Positions 15,475 to 24,173 of a stretch of DNA of 64,000 bases are shown piece by piece. How positions within the stretch are numbered: position 1 is the first letter of the stretch; every line of letters begins with the position of its first letter. The stretch lies in contig NZ_FNAM01000002.1 in the NCBI RefSeq assembly GCF_900101845.1, positions 1 to 64,000 of the forward strand, in the 5' to 3' direction. Made by a program: the position numbers and the translations under genes. Source of the DNA: Sporomusa acidovorans (GTDB taxonomy: Bacteria; Bacillota; Negativicutes; Sporomusales; Sporomusaceae). The notes beneath the pieces are model-generated. The model saw nothing but the letters and a program-made list of their open reading frames with translations. It ran no database searches and was not told the origin of the DNA.

Positions 15475-15628
15475 TACTTCACCAGACAATCCTCTTTTTT
15501 TGAAATAGTTTTGCCTGTTTGAAACTGACGATGTGCTAAGAAGAATAAGTAAAAAAATAATAAAGCTCAACTAATCGGCATTGAAGGAAACCATAAAAAC
15601 CGCAATAAACAGCTATAAAATAAGAAAA

Positions 15629-15660
15629 AATCACTACAGAGCTATAACTCCATAGTGATA
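15629..15660 (-). terminator. Terminator of the tatA-distal operon
   Basis: Minus strand ATCACTA pairs with TAGTGAT, followed by TTTTTTCTTATTTT. It lies downstream of the tatA stop at 15773 and is part of the duplicated block. Confidence 0.65.
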
Positions 15661-15772
15661 TAACAATCAGTACTTGTGACAAACACAGTTGCTAAACAAA
15701 TAATTAACCGCCGCCTTAACTCCTGCAAGCGGTCAAGCATAACATTTGCTCTCAGCCGTGTTACCAACTTCA

Positions 15773-15973
15773 CTATTGTGTCTCTCCCGGTTTGCTTTCT
15801 GTTGACTTACCCTCAACATTGATGACATTAGATGACTCACCTGATACTGCCTGTCTTAACTCACGCAGGCCTTTGCCTAATGCCTTACCAGCCTCAGGCA
15901 ATTTACCCGGCCCGAATACAATTAGGGCAATGACTAAGATGACACCTAATTCCGGCAAATTGAAATTGAGCAT
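15773..15973 (-). CDS. tatA: Twin-arginine translocase subunit TatA
   Basis: 66 residues: an N-terminal hydrophobic helix (LPELGVILVIALIVFGPGKLPEAG) with the conserved FGPGKLPE hinge, then the amphipathic helix KALGKGLRELRQAV and a polar tail. It is the last gene of an operon whose first product carries a Tat signal, so it is probably a dedicated translocase component for that molybdoenzyme. TatC is not encoded in the window. GGTAGG precedes the ATG. Confidence 0.93.
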   Translation of the reverse strand: MLNFNLPELGVILVIALIVFGPGKLPEAGKALGKGLRELRQAVSGESSNVINVEGKSTESKPGETQ

Positions 15974-16007
15974 ATTTCATCCTACCTTTCTTGTTTTAAC
16001 AAAAACC

Positions 16008-17174
16008 TCAATTCTTGACCCCGCATCCCAACAAACGTGCCATACGCTGTTCTGGCGGCTCGAGCAAGCTATCAATATCTTTTTGTTTCTTGACAATGAG
16101 TACGTGCGGTGTTGGGGCAAGCATTGTTTCTAGGGCAACGTTTGTAATGATTTCGATACTTTCACAACAGCAAACATCTTGGCATAAACCACACTGTGTG
16201 CACCGCGATATATCCAAGGAAATGCTCCAGCAGCCATCCTGCTTGCGAATAAACATAGCTTCAGTCGGACAAGCGTTTACACAGGCTCCACAACCATTGC
16301 AGCGATCAGTAATGTTGATATCTCCCCAAAGGCTGCTTGAAAAATTTGCAGGGTTCGCCGAGTTTTTAATTTGTCTTAGAGAGTTAACAAGCGAAGACCA
16401 CTTATCCGGCAAATACTTGGACTCTTCCAGCGGATTTTGCAGTACGCTACTGCTTTCCATCTGTTTGTCAGCAGCATCGGCGATAAATTCCGAAAGCACC
16501 TGGGTAAACAGGTTCGTACTTCTTCTCTTAAAAGCGGTGAGAAAGACACGGCGTGACATCCCATTCGTCTCGCCTTCCGTAATAGGCAGTGGTTTGATTT
16601 TCGCCGGAACCTTCTCGGCAAGCACAATCACGTTAGGATACTGCCAACATTCCAGCAACCGGCTTGCCGTGTCAGCCATTGTCTGAACCAGACCGCAAAG
16701 CTTGTTTTGCGAGCAACCTGCACAGGAGGCATTGAGGATGGACACGTTGGTTGCGCCCCGTAGAACCGCACCGACAAGAATGGCTTCATCACACCGTGCG
16801 ATACATTGTACGGCGATGGCGCGCTGACGTTCGGAAGGATGAAGTTTGAGATAAGACTCACAAGCGAAAGCGACCGCTCCCGAATGTTCCACATGCAAGG
16901 CGACAAGTGACCGTAACTCTTGGTGAGAAGGCAGCTTAGCAGCGAGGGCGCCGCTGGGGCAAACCGCAGTGCAAGCACCGCAGCCGGTGCATTTTTCGGC
17001 GAGTAAGGTAATGCTCTCTGAGCACGCAATGGCCCCATTGGGGCAGACGGAGAAACAGCGTTGGCAAGAGCTATGCAGATGTTGTCTGCGTAGGCACCGC
17101 TTTTCCTGTATGACGATCCCCCGCTTGTCAAGCTTGGCGCAAGCCTTTGTAAATTGTTCGAGTTTAGACAACAT
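16008..17174 (-). CDS. Polyferredoxin-type protein with two terminal 2x[4Fe-4S] modules
   Basis: About 388 residues; the ATG at 17174 (MLSKLEQF) is preferred over a TTG at 17192, which overlaps the ribosome site. The N-terminal module has CQRCFSVCP and CTGCGACTAVCP. The middle has scattered Cys (CIARCDE, CAGCSQNKLC). The C-terminal module has CNGCGACVNACP and CTQCGLCQDVC. No membrane segment or signal. It lies between the NapH-like gene and tatA. It is likely a cytoplasmic electron-transfer protein feeding the membrane ferredoxins of this operon. I cannot match it to a named protein; the central part is reminiscent of MvhD/Hdr-associated domains. Confidence 0.75.
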   Translation of the reverse strand: MLSKLEQFTKACAKLDKRGIVIQEKRCLRRQHLHSSCQRCFSVCPNGAIACSESITLLAEKCTGCGACTAVCPSGALAAKLPSHQELRSLVALHVEHSGAVAFACESYLKLHPSERQRAIAVQCIARCDEAILVGAVLRGATNVSILNASCAGCSQNKLCGLVQTMADTASRLLECWQYPNVIVLAEKVPAKIKPLPITEGETNGMSRRVFLTAFKRRSTNLFTQVLSEFIADAADKQMESSSVLQNPLEESKYLPDKWSSLVNSLRQIKNSANPANFSSSLWGDINITDRCNGCGACVNACPTEAMFIRKQDGCWSISLDISRCTQCGLCQDVCCCESIEIITNVALETMLAPTPHVLIVKKQKDIDSLLEPPEQRMARLLGCGVKN

Positions 17175-17182
17175 GCAGGCAT

Positions 17183-18067
17183 TCACCTCCAAGGAAATCG
17201 AATCGCCTGAACCGGACAGTTATCTGCGCATTCTCTACACTTGGTGCAGTCGCTGATACCTCCTGTTCCACGACCGTCCTTAAGATCAACATCAAAGCAA
17301 CAAGCACTGCGGCATCGCTGACATCGGGTATCTTGACTTTCTTCCAGACAGAGGGAACGGTCCACGGTAGGCACAAGACTGCGGTTGAACCGGCTAAAGA
17401 AGCTAAGCAAAGCGCCGACGGGACATAATTTGCTACACCATTCTTTTAAGAGCACAAGTTCAATAACAACTATCGCGGGAAATACAATGAGATCCATTGT
17501 CGGCTCGTTGAAATGAACAAGGCGGATCAAAGCAAATAAAGTCGCAAAGACAAGTCCAATCGGACAAATCAAACAGAATACGGGAAAACCGCAAATGGCG
17601 GAAGACCCCAAAGTTACACCAAGAACAATGAGCCCTGATGAAGAATTTTTCTTAGCATCAGAATTTTCTTGAGAACATGCCGTCTTTACTGCCTCATCTT
17701 CCTTAAGAACAGGCTGTGTTGGACCATCATGGGAGCTACTATTCGTAGTGGTCTTTTTGACTTCATCAATTTTGTTGACTAATAATTTGCGCACTAGTGG
17801 AATAGGACAGATCCAGCCGCAAAAGACACGCCCCAGTAGAACGGTCAGTCCGGCGATCACGAAAAAAGGAATAAGCAGGCGCGGCATTACATCCCGGCCG
17901 GCAAGTGCTGTTTCCAAGTAGCCCAAAGGACAAATCATAGAAATATTGTCCACTCCGAAAGCAGAAAGTGACCCTGTACCGGCATTTTTGACCGCACCAA
18001 TCACGATCGTGATCACTATGACCGCCATTGTTGTCAATCTAAGCGTCCTTGTTCTATTCCTATTCAT
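17183..18067 (-). CDS. NapH-like membrane polyferredoxin
   Basis: 294 residues starting at ATG 18067, overlapping the previous stop (ATGA). It has four or so transmembrane helices, two Cys-Pro signatures inside the membrane part (CGWICPIPL and CSKLCPVGALLSFFSR, typical of NapH/NosR/CcoG) and a C-terminal 2x[4Fe-4S] domain (CQRCRSACCFDV, CTKCRECADNCP). An unusual polar, Ser/Thr/Lys-rich insert lies around residues 105-145. The protein passes quinol or cytoplasmic electrons across the membrane to the NapG-like partner. Confidence 0.85.
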   Translation of the reverse strand: MNRNRTRTLRLTTMAVIVITIVIGAVKNAGTGSLSAFGVDNISMICPLGYLETALAGRDVMPRLLIPFFVIAGLTVLLGRVFCGWICPIPLVRKLLVNKIDEVKKTTTNSSSHDGPTQPVLKEDEAVKTACSQENSDAKKNSSSGLIVLGVTLGSSAICGFPVFCLICPIGLVFATLFALIRLVHFNEPTMDLIVFPAIVVIELVLLKEWCSKLCPVGALLSFFSRFNRSLVPTVDRSLCLEESQDTRCQRCRSACCFDVDLKDGRGTGGISDCTKCRECADNCPVQAIRFPWR

Positions 18068-18657
18068 AGGCCTCCATCCCTTCCTGCCGCAATGGGTGTA
18101 ACGACGATACCACGAACATTGCCACCAATGTATGACCTCATCACCAGCGCGGGACACACTTTCTCGCAAATGCCACAACCGTTGCACTTATGGGGATCAA
18201 CCAGCGGGCGCCCCTGTCCGTCAAGCGCGATCGCGTGATAAGGACAGGCGTTCAGGCACACCGTACAACCGCCGAAATCCCATGCCATGCAAATGTCTTT
18301 CTTCACTGTTGCCAAGCCAATTCTCACAATTTTACTGTCAAAAGGTTTCAACGCCTGAGTGGGGCAGACCTCAACACATTTATGGCAAAAGTTGCAATAC
18401 CCAAGATGAAACTTCATCACCGGCGTACGCGCATCCATGATGCTATCCGATAAATTCGCCAGACCAATTACAGAAGTTGGGCAGACACTTCTACAACGGT
18501 CACATCTAAGACATCTCGAGATAAATGATGTCTCATCCTGTCCCCCAGGAGGACGAAGCAGAGGCTTATGCGGCAAGATCTTTGATACTTCTCCAAGCCC
18601 GAGAAGTAAGGCCAACGCTCCTCCGGTTATTTTTAAAAAGGTGCGCCGCGAGGCCAT
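18064..18657 (-). CDS. NapG/MauM-like exported ferredoxin
   Basis: 197 residues. The N-terminus MASRRTFLKITGGALALLLG is a Tat-type signal (SRRTFLK). Four [4Fe-4S] cysteine groups follow: CLRCDRCRSVCP, CNFCHKCVEVCP, CTVCLNACP and CNGCGICEKVCP. It starts immediately after the TorD stop codon and overlaps the NapH-like gene, as in nap operons. It probably forms the outer half of a NapGH-type module that feeds electrons to the exported molybdoenzyme at 20991-23687. Confidence 0.88.
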   Translation of the reverse strand: MASRRTFLKITGGALALLLGLGEVSKILPHKPLLRPPGGQDETSFISRCLRCDRCRSVCPTSVIGLANLSDSIMDARTPVMKFHLGYCNFCHKCVEVCPTQALKPFDSKIVRIGLATVKKDICMAWDFGGCTVCLNACPYHAIALDGQGRPLVDPHKCNGCGICEKVCPALVMRSYIGGNVRGIVVTPIAAGRDGGL

Positions 18658-19344
18658 TTATGCACCAACCTCCACGGCGGTTCCCTCGATTAGTTCTTCC
18701 AGGATGCTACGCTCCAAATGCAAATACCCATTGGTAATTTTCGCAACAGCTTGATAAAATTCGGTCTCGGCATACTCCTTGGTGTCGGCACAAAACGCAG
18801 GAACCCAGTTTAGCAAATGTTGTACAAGAAAGCCCATCTGTTCCTTAAGGCAGACCGAGACTGCCAGCCAGTCCCGCTTAACTAAAGCTTGTTGTGTCTC
18901 ATGGCATAGGTGCGCCATGAATTCAAGTTCGAGGGCGATATGATCTTCCGGAAAATCAAGTGTTTCCAGCTTGGCCAAGCCTTTTGCGCGGTAGGCGGCC
19001 ACCACTTGATCACGCGCATCTTGCATGATCAGTCTCTTCGGGCTTGTATAAACCGACTCATACGGATAGGCCGCTTCATTACCGGCTATTCCCGCGCCAA
19101 GAAATACTCTTGCGTAGTCTACGGCCAGATCGGTCAAAGGATCACTTCCAAGATGCGTACAATACACCTCAAGCATCCGGTAGCCTTCGGCAAGTTCGTC
19201 TTCGCCATCCCCGGCTGGAAAACACATGCCTTCCATCTGGTCCAACAATGTTTGGTCGACTTCAATCTTGTAGAGCCGCCCCAAAAAGCGGTACAAATTT
19301 TCCCGGTTTTCCATAATCGCTAAGTACTCTACTATTTTTTCCAC
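18658..19344 (-). CDS. TorD/DmsD-family molybdoenzyme chaperone
   Basis: 228 residues, all-helical. Matches TorD/DmsD-family features: LYRFLGRLY near the N-terminus, VDYARVFLGAG....AYPYESVY and ELEFMAHLC. It starts at GTG 19344 behind GAGGG. Such proteins bind the Tat signal and apo-form of one molybdoenzyme before export. Its operon places it with the enzyme at 20991-23687. Confidence 0.9.
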   Translation of the reverse strand: MEKIVEYLAIMENRENLYRFLGRLYKIEVDQTLLDQMEGMCFPAGDGEDELAEGYRMLEVYCTHLGSDPLTDLAVDYARVFLGAGIAGNEAAYPYESVYTSPKRLIMQDARDQVVAAYRAKGLAKLETLDFPEDHIALELEFMAHLCHETQQALVKRDWLAVSVCLKEQMGFLVQHLLNWVPAFCADTKEYAETEFYQAVAKITNGYLHLERSILEELIEGTAVEVGA

Positions 19345-19369
19345 TTTTTTCCCTCACTGTTTTCATTAC

Positions 19370-19440
19370 AGTTGGGAAGAGATTCAAAATCTCTCCCCAA
19401 CTTTTATCATTTTAAGAAAGGACTTGGCTTGTGCCAAGTC
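19370..19440. repeat. Two hairpins between anchor-subunit and chaperone genes
   Basis: Hairpin 1: AGTTGGGAAGAGAT (19370-19383) with ATCTCTCCCCAACT (19389-19402). Hairpin 2: GACTTGGCTTGTGCCAAGTC (19421-19440). The second is identical, in reverse orientation, to 43002-43021. On the minus strand only a weak T-run follows, so they may be partial terminators or mRNA-stability elements that set the ratio of catalytic to accessory subunits. Confidence 0.5.
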
Positions 19441-19514
19441 CTTAGGACGCCGGTAAAAGCCGCCTATGTCCTTTATGGGTATAGTCGTTCTTATGAGTTA
19501 TAAATTCCGCTAGG

Positions 19515-20408
19515 CTAAAAAAATTGCTTAACACTGCTGCCGAGTAAGAACATCAAGGCTCGAAAGGCAACACCAGCTGCCAGAACAGACGCCAAACCAA
19601 GTTTGAGCGAGAACCCCTCACTATTTTTTGTATAAAACTTCGTCATCAACGCTGCAGGAACCAGTAACCCAAGCAGCACTAATCCGCCCCAGAAGAGGAG
19701 TGCCAGATTGCCTGCCAAAACCCTCGCGACCGATCGGGTCACATCGGGATAAGGGGCTATGGCTATGTGTATCAAATACGCAACAAGCATCACCGCTTGC
19801 ATGGCAAGTACGATCCATGTCGCACATCGTATCATGCTTGTCGTTGCTGCTGTTTCCGTTGTTGCTGCCGATTCCGCCGTTGTCACGGTTGTCGTCGTCA
19901 GGCTGTAGTTTACTGTACGCACAACTAGCACGCCGATACAAAAGCAGCCCATAACAGCTGCCGAGGTCAAATAAAGTGTCGGCAGAATCCACGTGTTCCA
20001 GGCGGGTATGGCCGCCATCACATAGGCATCGCCATTAACAAAAGTAAGTCCGACCGCCAGTACCGCACCAACGGTTCCGATAATTTTGCAAGTCACATCA
20101 GAAGCGTTTCTCCTGAGTGCCAAAATATAAACGATAATGGCCAGACCTAACAGGAAGCTCATCGTTGACTCCATGAAGATTCCGGAGGTTGGATGCCCCA
20201 GAGCACCAAACATCCGCTCCGGATGGCCTAAATGCAGGATACTTGACATGCCGCCGACGCCTATGGACACAATCGCAATGCCCGCACTGATTGTTCTAAT
20301 TTGCTTTGCCCTGCCGTACCATTCGGTCAGAATAACAGAGCCAACAAATGTCCCGCAACCAAGTCCAATAAACAATGTAAAGAACACTAATGGCCATTGA
20401 ATACTCAT
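19515..20408 (-). CDS. DmsC-like membrane anchor subunit
   Basis: 297 residues with eight predicted transmembrane helices. The ATG at 20408 (MSIQWPLVFFTLFIGLGCG) follows AAGGAGTG; the longer frame up to 20681 runs antisense-like through the Fe-S gene and is discarded. The motif HLGHPERMFGALGHPTSGIFMES is typical of DMSO reductase anchor (DmsC) subunits. It anchors the Fe-S/Mo subunits and exchanges electrons with menaquinol. A low-complexity Thr/Ala loop lies around residues 180-200. Confidence 0.88.
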   Translation of the reverse strand: MSIQWPLVFFTLFIGLGCGTFVGSVILTEWYGRAKQIRTISAGIAIVSIGVGGMSSILHLGHPERMFGALGHPTSGIFMESTMSFLLGLAIIVYILALRRNASDVTCKIIGTVGAVLAVGLTFVNGDAYVMAAIPAWNTWILPTLYLTSAAVMGCFCIGVLVVRTVNYSLTTTTVTTAESAATTETAATTSMIRCATWIVLAMQAVMLVAYLIHIAIAPYPDVTRSVARVLAGNLALLFWGGLVLLGLLVPAALMTKFYTKNSEGFSLKLGLASVLAAGVAFRALMFLLGSSVKQFF

Positions 20409-20412
20409 GTGA

Positions 20413-20988
20413 TCACTCCTTCCAGGTAGCCGTTTTACTATGCAGTATATACCGGGCAGACGGATGATTGCCCACATCCGGCAGGACATGCACATTTTCG
20501 CTGCCGGCTTTTTGGATGACTTGGGAAACATCACTGTTGGGATCGTCGATGTCGCCCACAAACCGGCACTTACCCGGACAATTTTTAACACAAGCCGGCT
20601 GCTCGCCAATGGCCTGTAACTGAGTACACAGTGTGCATTTTTCAACAACCTTCGTCTCTTCGTTGAAGGTGCGAACTCCATACGGGCAAGCCATCATACA
20701 ATACCGGCAGCCGATACACTTTTCTTTATCGATGAGGACAACTCCATCCTCATTCTTATAGGACGCCCCGGTTGGACAGGCTTTAACGCACGGAGCATCC
20801 TTACATTCCTGACACATCGCCGGCAAAAAATACATTTCTACGTTTGGATACGTACCTGTCGGCCCTACTGTCAGAACTTTATTCCACGTACAACCAAGGA
20901 TCACGCCGTTTTCCTGCTTGCACGCCACCTCACAGGATTTGCAGCCGATACAGCGGTCTAAGTCAACTACCATAGTTCTTTGTGACAT
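20413..20988 (-). CDS. Four-cluster ferredoxin subunit (DmsB/PhsB type)
   Basis: 191 residues with the four cysteine groups of molybdoenzyme electron-transfer subunits: CIGCKSCEVACK, CQECKDAPCVKACP, CIGCRYCMMACPYG and CTLCTQ...CVKNCP. GAGGTG precedes the ATG. The gene starts 3 bases after the stop of the catalytic subunit and ends 5 bases before the anchor gene, so the three form one complex. Being next to a Tat-borne partner, it is probably carried out with it. Confidence 0.92.
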   Translation of the reverse strand: MSQRTMVVDLDRCIGCKSCEVACKQENGVILGCTWNKVLTVGPTGTYPNVEMYFLPAMCQECKDAPCVKACPTGASYKNEDGVVLIDKEKCIGCRYCMMACPYGVRTFNEETKVVEKCTLCTQLQAIGEQPACVKNCPGKCRFVGDIDDPNSDVSQVIQKAGSENVHVLPDVGNHPSARYILHSKTATWKE

Positions 20989-20990
20989 AA

Positions 20991-23687
20991 TTACACCTCA
21001 ACCTCCTTGGTGGGATCGGATGGTTCAGGCAACCATTTTTTGAACTCCTCCGGTTTAAGCCAAACCCCTTGCGGTGGACCATCAGTCCTGGATATCTTTA
21101 CGAGATAGCCCCGCAGGGTGTAGGTGCCGAATACATCATTGAACGGCGCATCATTTTTCGATAAAACATTGACATTCATTTCCCGCCAGCCATGCGTATC
21201 ATTATCTAGTGTTTCGGGATTCCAAAAACGCTCCATATAGACGACTCCCGGATTAATTCCCTCTGTCACCCAGGCTTTTGCCTTGATTTTGCCGCGCTGC
21301 GATTCCACATTCACCCAATCACCTTGAGAAACACCGTATTTAGCTGCAGCCTGCGGGTGAATCCAGATTTCAGGTACAGGATAAATTTCTCTTAACCAGG
21401 GGATGTTTCTCAAAGTCCCATGATGGAAGAACGGAATTCTACCATTAGTCATGACAAGCGGAAATTCTTTGGCCAGTTCACTGCCTTCAAGCGGACTTTC
21501 GTGAGGTTCCAGGTAATACGGCAGCGGATCGTAATCCTTTGAGGCTGGCGGTAAGGGATACGGGCTGTACGGCTTCCCAGTCTTCCCAAGGGTGATAAAG
21601 CCTTCCGCATAAGCTTCACATTTCTTGGATGGTGTGTTAAAACCCGTCGGCTTACCGGTGTGTGAGTCAATCTGCTTATAAACGTAATAACGTTTCCATT
21701 TGTCGTAGGGGGCGAATTCGATCGGCGCCTTCTCGGCAAACTCACGCCATGTCATCTTTAGCGGCGCCACAGTTCCATTCAGACACTCTTCCATTGTATC
21801 CCAATACGGACTCTCCGGTGCTGTCGCTTTAGGATCGAACGCTTTTTGGCAATTTTCGTGACCAAGCTCGCCACACCGCTTAGCGAGTTTGGACCAGAAC
21901 AGGGTCTCGTTCATCGTTTCCCAAAGATGCGTAACCGCCTTTCTGGCAAACAGCATGTTGGCCGACAGGACGGCAAGATCTGTTTCCAACCACTCGGTGG
22001 CTGGAAGCAAAATATCGGCATACGCTGAGAACGACGTGGGGTACATATACATATGAACAATGAAGTCCAGTTGCTCAATTGCTTTCAACCAGGAAGAACT
22101 ATTGCCAAGTGTGACGAACTTGTTACCTGACCGTTCGATCCATACTCGTGGCTTGTAAGGGTTACCGGTAAGAATTGCGTCAAGGACTGCCGAAGGTTGA
22201 GCGGCCCACCACTGGAGAAGGCCCTTGTGTTCCATACTTCCCAGACGTTTTTTCAGTTGTTCCTCAGGCAGGAACATGCGAAGATCTGAAGGATCCGGAC
22301 TTATCGGACTGTATATGAACCTTTGAAGCAGCGCACCAGGCTTCTCCACATTGCCCATGATCAGATTGAGCAGCGCCCCACCCATGGCCGCTTGGGCGGA
22401 GTTGGGATTCTGGTCAGTTGCTACGCCGAGACTGAGGCCGCCAGGTGTATTATTGGCATAGATATTGATAGCTTCTTCGATTTTATTTGCATCAAGCCAA
22501 CAGATCTCGGCCGCCTTCTCAAGGGTAAAAGGCTCGGCCCTTTCCTTAAGAAGCTGGAAAGCAGTCTTGCATTCCACCCCATTTACAGTGAAGGTGCCTT
22601 CGAGAGCCGGTGCGAGACTGTCGTTCCAAGGATAGGCCACAGGTTGTGCCGAATTCGTGTTTACATCCCATACCATAAAGGTGTCCGGTGTTGCCGGAGT
22701 ATGACTTTCACTGGCACGCAGCAGCATCTTTGTTTTGAGGTCTACAAGATACGGAAGATTCGTCCATTTCATGACAAATTCCGCGTCATAGAGTTTCTTG
22801 TCGAGAATGTATTTGATCCAGGCAAGCATGAGCGCTACATCCGTACCTGGCCTGATTGGCAGCCAAACGTCCGCTTTGGCGGCATCTGGTGTTAAGCGTG
22901 GATCGATGACAACTGTTTTTATGCCCCTTGCCCGCAGTTCGGCAACGGCTCTGCCTCCTCCCGGAGGCGTGCTGTAGGCGGGGGCTGTCCCCCAAAGTAC
23001 CAGGGATTTCATAGGAGTATCATCAGGAAAGTACATCTCAAGACAATTGGAATCAGCAATACTGGTATCGCTGCCCTGGCTTGCACCACCTAAGCCATAA
23101 GCACCATACATCAACCCAAATGCTACGGTCCTTGGAAGATAGCATTGTGCACAACCTGGTTCAAACCAGTTAGGCGTACCGAATACGTTGCAGAACCTGG
23201 AAATACTCGGAAATGCCGGGTTGCCGCCACCGCCTGTGGAGCAAAAGACAGTTTCCGCTCCATACTTTTCCCGAGTCTCCATGAGTTTCTTGGCGATCGT
23301 ATCAATCGCCTCATTCCATGAGATGCGCTTCCATTTGTTTTCACCGCGCTTACCAACTCGAATCATCGGATATTTATTGCGATTCGGATGATATAGAGCC
23401 TGTATGCCGGAAAGTCCTTTGGCGCACATTGCTCCCTTACTCATGGGGTACTCGGGATTGCCTTCAAGCTTAACTACACGGCCATTCCTGACATGCGCAA
23501 GAACTCCACAATTGGAAATACACGCTCTGCAGTTTGTCTTGACAATCTTTGTATCAGTTGGCGTTACACCCTCCGCAGATTTAACTTGCGCAAACCCAGT
23601 ATTACGCAAACTGCCAAGTGCTGCCGCAATACCGGTTATAGCAGTCGCTTTTAGAAACTGCCTTCTATTAAGTACTGGTCCTTTCAT
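20991..23687 (-). CDS. Tat-exported molybdopterin oxidoreductase, catalytic subunit
   Basis: 898 residues. Tat signal NRRQFLKATAITGIAAALG at the N-terminus. [4Fe-4S] motif with Cys53, Cys56, Cys60 and Cys88 (C-x2-C-x3-C-x27-C) followed by K-rich linker. FEPGCAQCYLPRT (about 175-187) is where the protein ligand of Mo is expected, probably a Cys. Superfamily: DMSO reductase, near polysulfide/thiosulfate (PsrA/PhsA), arsenate (ArrA) and gut catechol-dehydroxylase enzymes. With its ferredoxin and DmsC anchor it forms a periplasmic terminal reductase. The substrate is not readable from sequence; shared control with a transhydroxylase-like operon favours a phenolic or related organic acceptor over sulfur or arsenic, but that is inference. 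Confidence 0.88.
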   Translation of the reverse strand: MKGPVLNRRQFLKATAITGIAAALGSLRNTGFAQVKSAEGVTPTDTKIVKTNCRACISNCGVLAHVRNGRVVKLEGNPEYPMSKGAMCAKGLSGIQALYHPNRNKYPMIRVGKRGENKWKRISWNEAIDTIAKKLMETREKYGAETVFCSTGGGGNPAFPSISRFCNVFGTPNWFEPGCAQCYLPRTVAFGLMYGAYGLGGASQGSDTSIADSNCLEMYFPDDTPMKSLVLWGTAPAYSTPPGGGRAVAELRARGIKTVVIDPRLTPDAAKADVWLPIRPGTDVALMLAWIKYILDKKLYDAEFVMKWTNLPYLVDLKTKMLLRASESHTPATPDTFMVWDVNTNSAQPVAYPWNDSLAPALEGTFTVNGVECKTAFQLLKERAEPFTLEKAAEICWLDANKIEEAINIYANNTPGGLSLGVATDQNPNSAQAAMGGALLNLIMGNVEKPGALLQRFIYSPISPDPSDLRMFLPEEQLKKRLGSMEHKGLLQWWAAQPSAVLDAILTGNPYKPRVWIERSGNKFVTLGNSSSWLKAIEQLDFIVHMYMYPTSFSAYADILLPATEWLETDLAVLSANMLFARKAVTHLWETMNETLFWSKLAKRCGELGHENCQKAFDPKATAPESPYWDTMEECLNGTVAPLKMTWREFAEKAPIEFAPYDKWKRYYVYKQIDSHTGKPTGFNTPSKKCEAYAEGFITLGKTGKPYSPYPLPPASKDYDPLPYYLEPHESPLEGSELAKEFPLVMTNGRIPFFHHGTLRNIPWLREIYPVPEIWIHPQAAAKYGVSQGDWVNVESQRGKIKAKAWVTEGINPGVVYMERFWNPETLDNDTHGWREMNVNVLSKNDAPFNDVFGTYTLRGYLVKISRTDGPPQGVWLKPEEFKKWLPEPSDPTKEVEV

Positions 23688-23811
23688 CTTTTCTCTCCTC
23701 TACCATTGATAATTAAACAGGCAATTTTTCTTGCACATATGCTGATTACTCACCTCTTTTCTAATTTGATGAATTCGGTTTCATGTTAAAGTGAATAATG
23801 TGAAACCTTAC

Positions 23812-23831
23812 TGACATCCAACATGACATCC
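23812..23831 (-). promoter_or_regulatory. Tandem GGATGTCA element in leader, copy B
   Basis: Identical to 15196-15215 over 20 bases; about 125 bases before the start codon of the molybdoenzyme. Confidence 0.45.
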
Positions 23832-23962
23832 GTTTTTGGCAGTTGTTTGCAATATAAACATTTCGTTCGGCTGGTTTATATATTTTTGCAACTATGTGCC
23901 AATATGCTTAGGGTCAATATTTTATTCACTTATTCAACTACTTCGTTACGCCTAAAAATATA

Positions 23963-23980
23963 TGCAAAATTCATGCCACA
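23963..23980 (-). promoter_or_regulatory. Sigma-54 promoter of the Tat molybdoenzyme operon
   Basis: Minus strand TGTGGCATGAATTTTGCA: TGGCATG-N4-TTGCA, one base from consensus and with correct spacing. It points at the gene at 20991-23687. Confidence 0.87.
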
Positions 23981-24065
23981 CCAATACATAATCGCTACAT
24001 AGGCTTTTTTTGGCTATTTCTCAGTATATCTACACAAAAAACAACCAATTAAATTTCTTACTTTG

Positions 24066-24097
24066 TCTACGTTAGAGAACTTTTCTACATTCTAGAA
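24066..24097 (-). promoter_or_regulatory. Putative activator site (UAS) B
   Basis: TCTACGTTAGAGAA and TCTACATTCTAGAA in direct repeat, separated by CTTT; about 110 bases upstream of the sigma-54 promoter, the same geometry as copy A. Confidence 0.65.
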
Positions 24098-24139
24098 AAA
24101 TAAAAAAGATCACTACAGAGCTACAACCCCATAGTGATC
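24096..24139 (-). terminator. Terminator of the chemotaxis-type gene
   Basis: Minus strand GATCACTA (24139-24132) pairs with TAGTGATC (24115-24108) and is followed by TTTTTTATTTTTC. It lies 34 bases after the stop codon of the gene at 24174-25001. Confidence 0.75.
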
Positions 24140-24173
24140 AAGGACTTTAATTTTCTCTCACAGATATTTTTTC

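Larger units (their letters stand above)
15166..15660. repeat. Duplicated regulatory block, copy A
   Basis: This stretch and 23795-24140 are diverged copies. Shared blocks in the same order: TGACATCCAACATGACATCC, tttttggca..ttttgcaa.ataaacattt, the sigma-54 promoter, gctatttctca..atatctaca, the activator-site-like repeat, and a cactacagagcta..ac.ccatagtgat terminator hairpin. Copy A precedes the transhydroxylase-like operon, copy B the Tat molybdoenzyme operon. No coding potential is seen in 15132-15772. Confidence 0.75.
23795..24140. repeat. Duplicated regulatory block, copy B
   Basis: Diverged copy of 15166-15660 (see that entry) placed upstream of the Tat molybdoenzyme operon. Contains, in order from the gene outward, the GGATGTCA pair, sigma-54 promoter, activator-site repeat and terminator of the chemotaxis-type gene. 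No coding potential in 23688-24173. Confidence 0.75.

Noticed and set aside
20409..20681. Long N-terminal extension of the DmsC-like gene
   Set aside because: The extra residues come from reading the Fe-S gene in another frame; a good ribosome site supports the start at 20408.
12361..23687. Reading the two molybdoenzymes as arsenate or thiosulfate reductases
   Set aside because: No arsenic or sulfur genes are nearby and the cytoplasmic one lacks the Fe-S motif of those families; no specific assignment is made for the exported enzyme.
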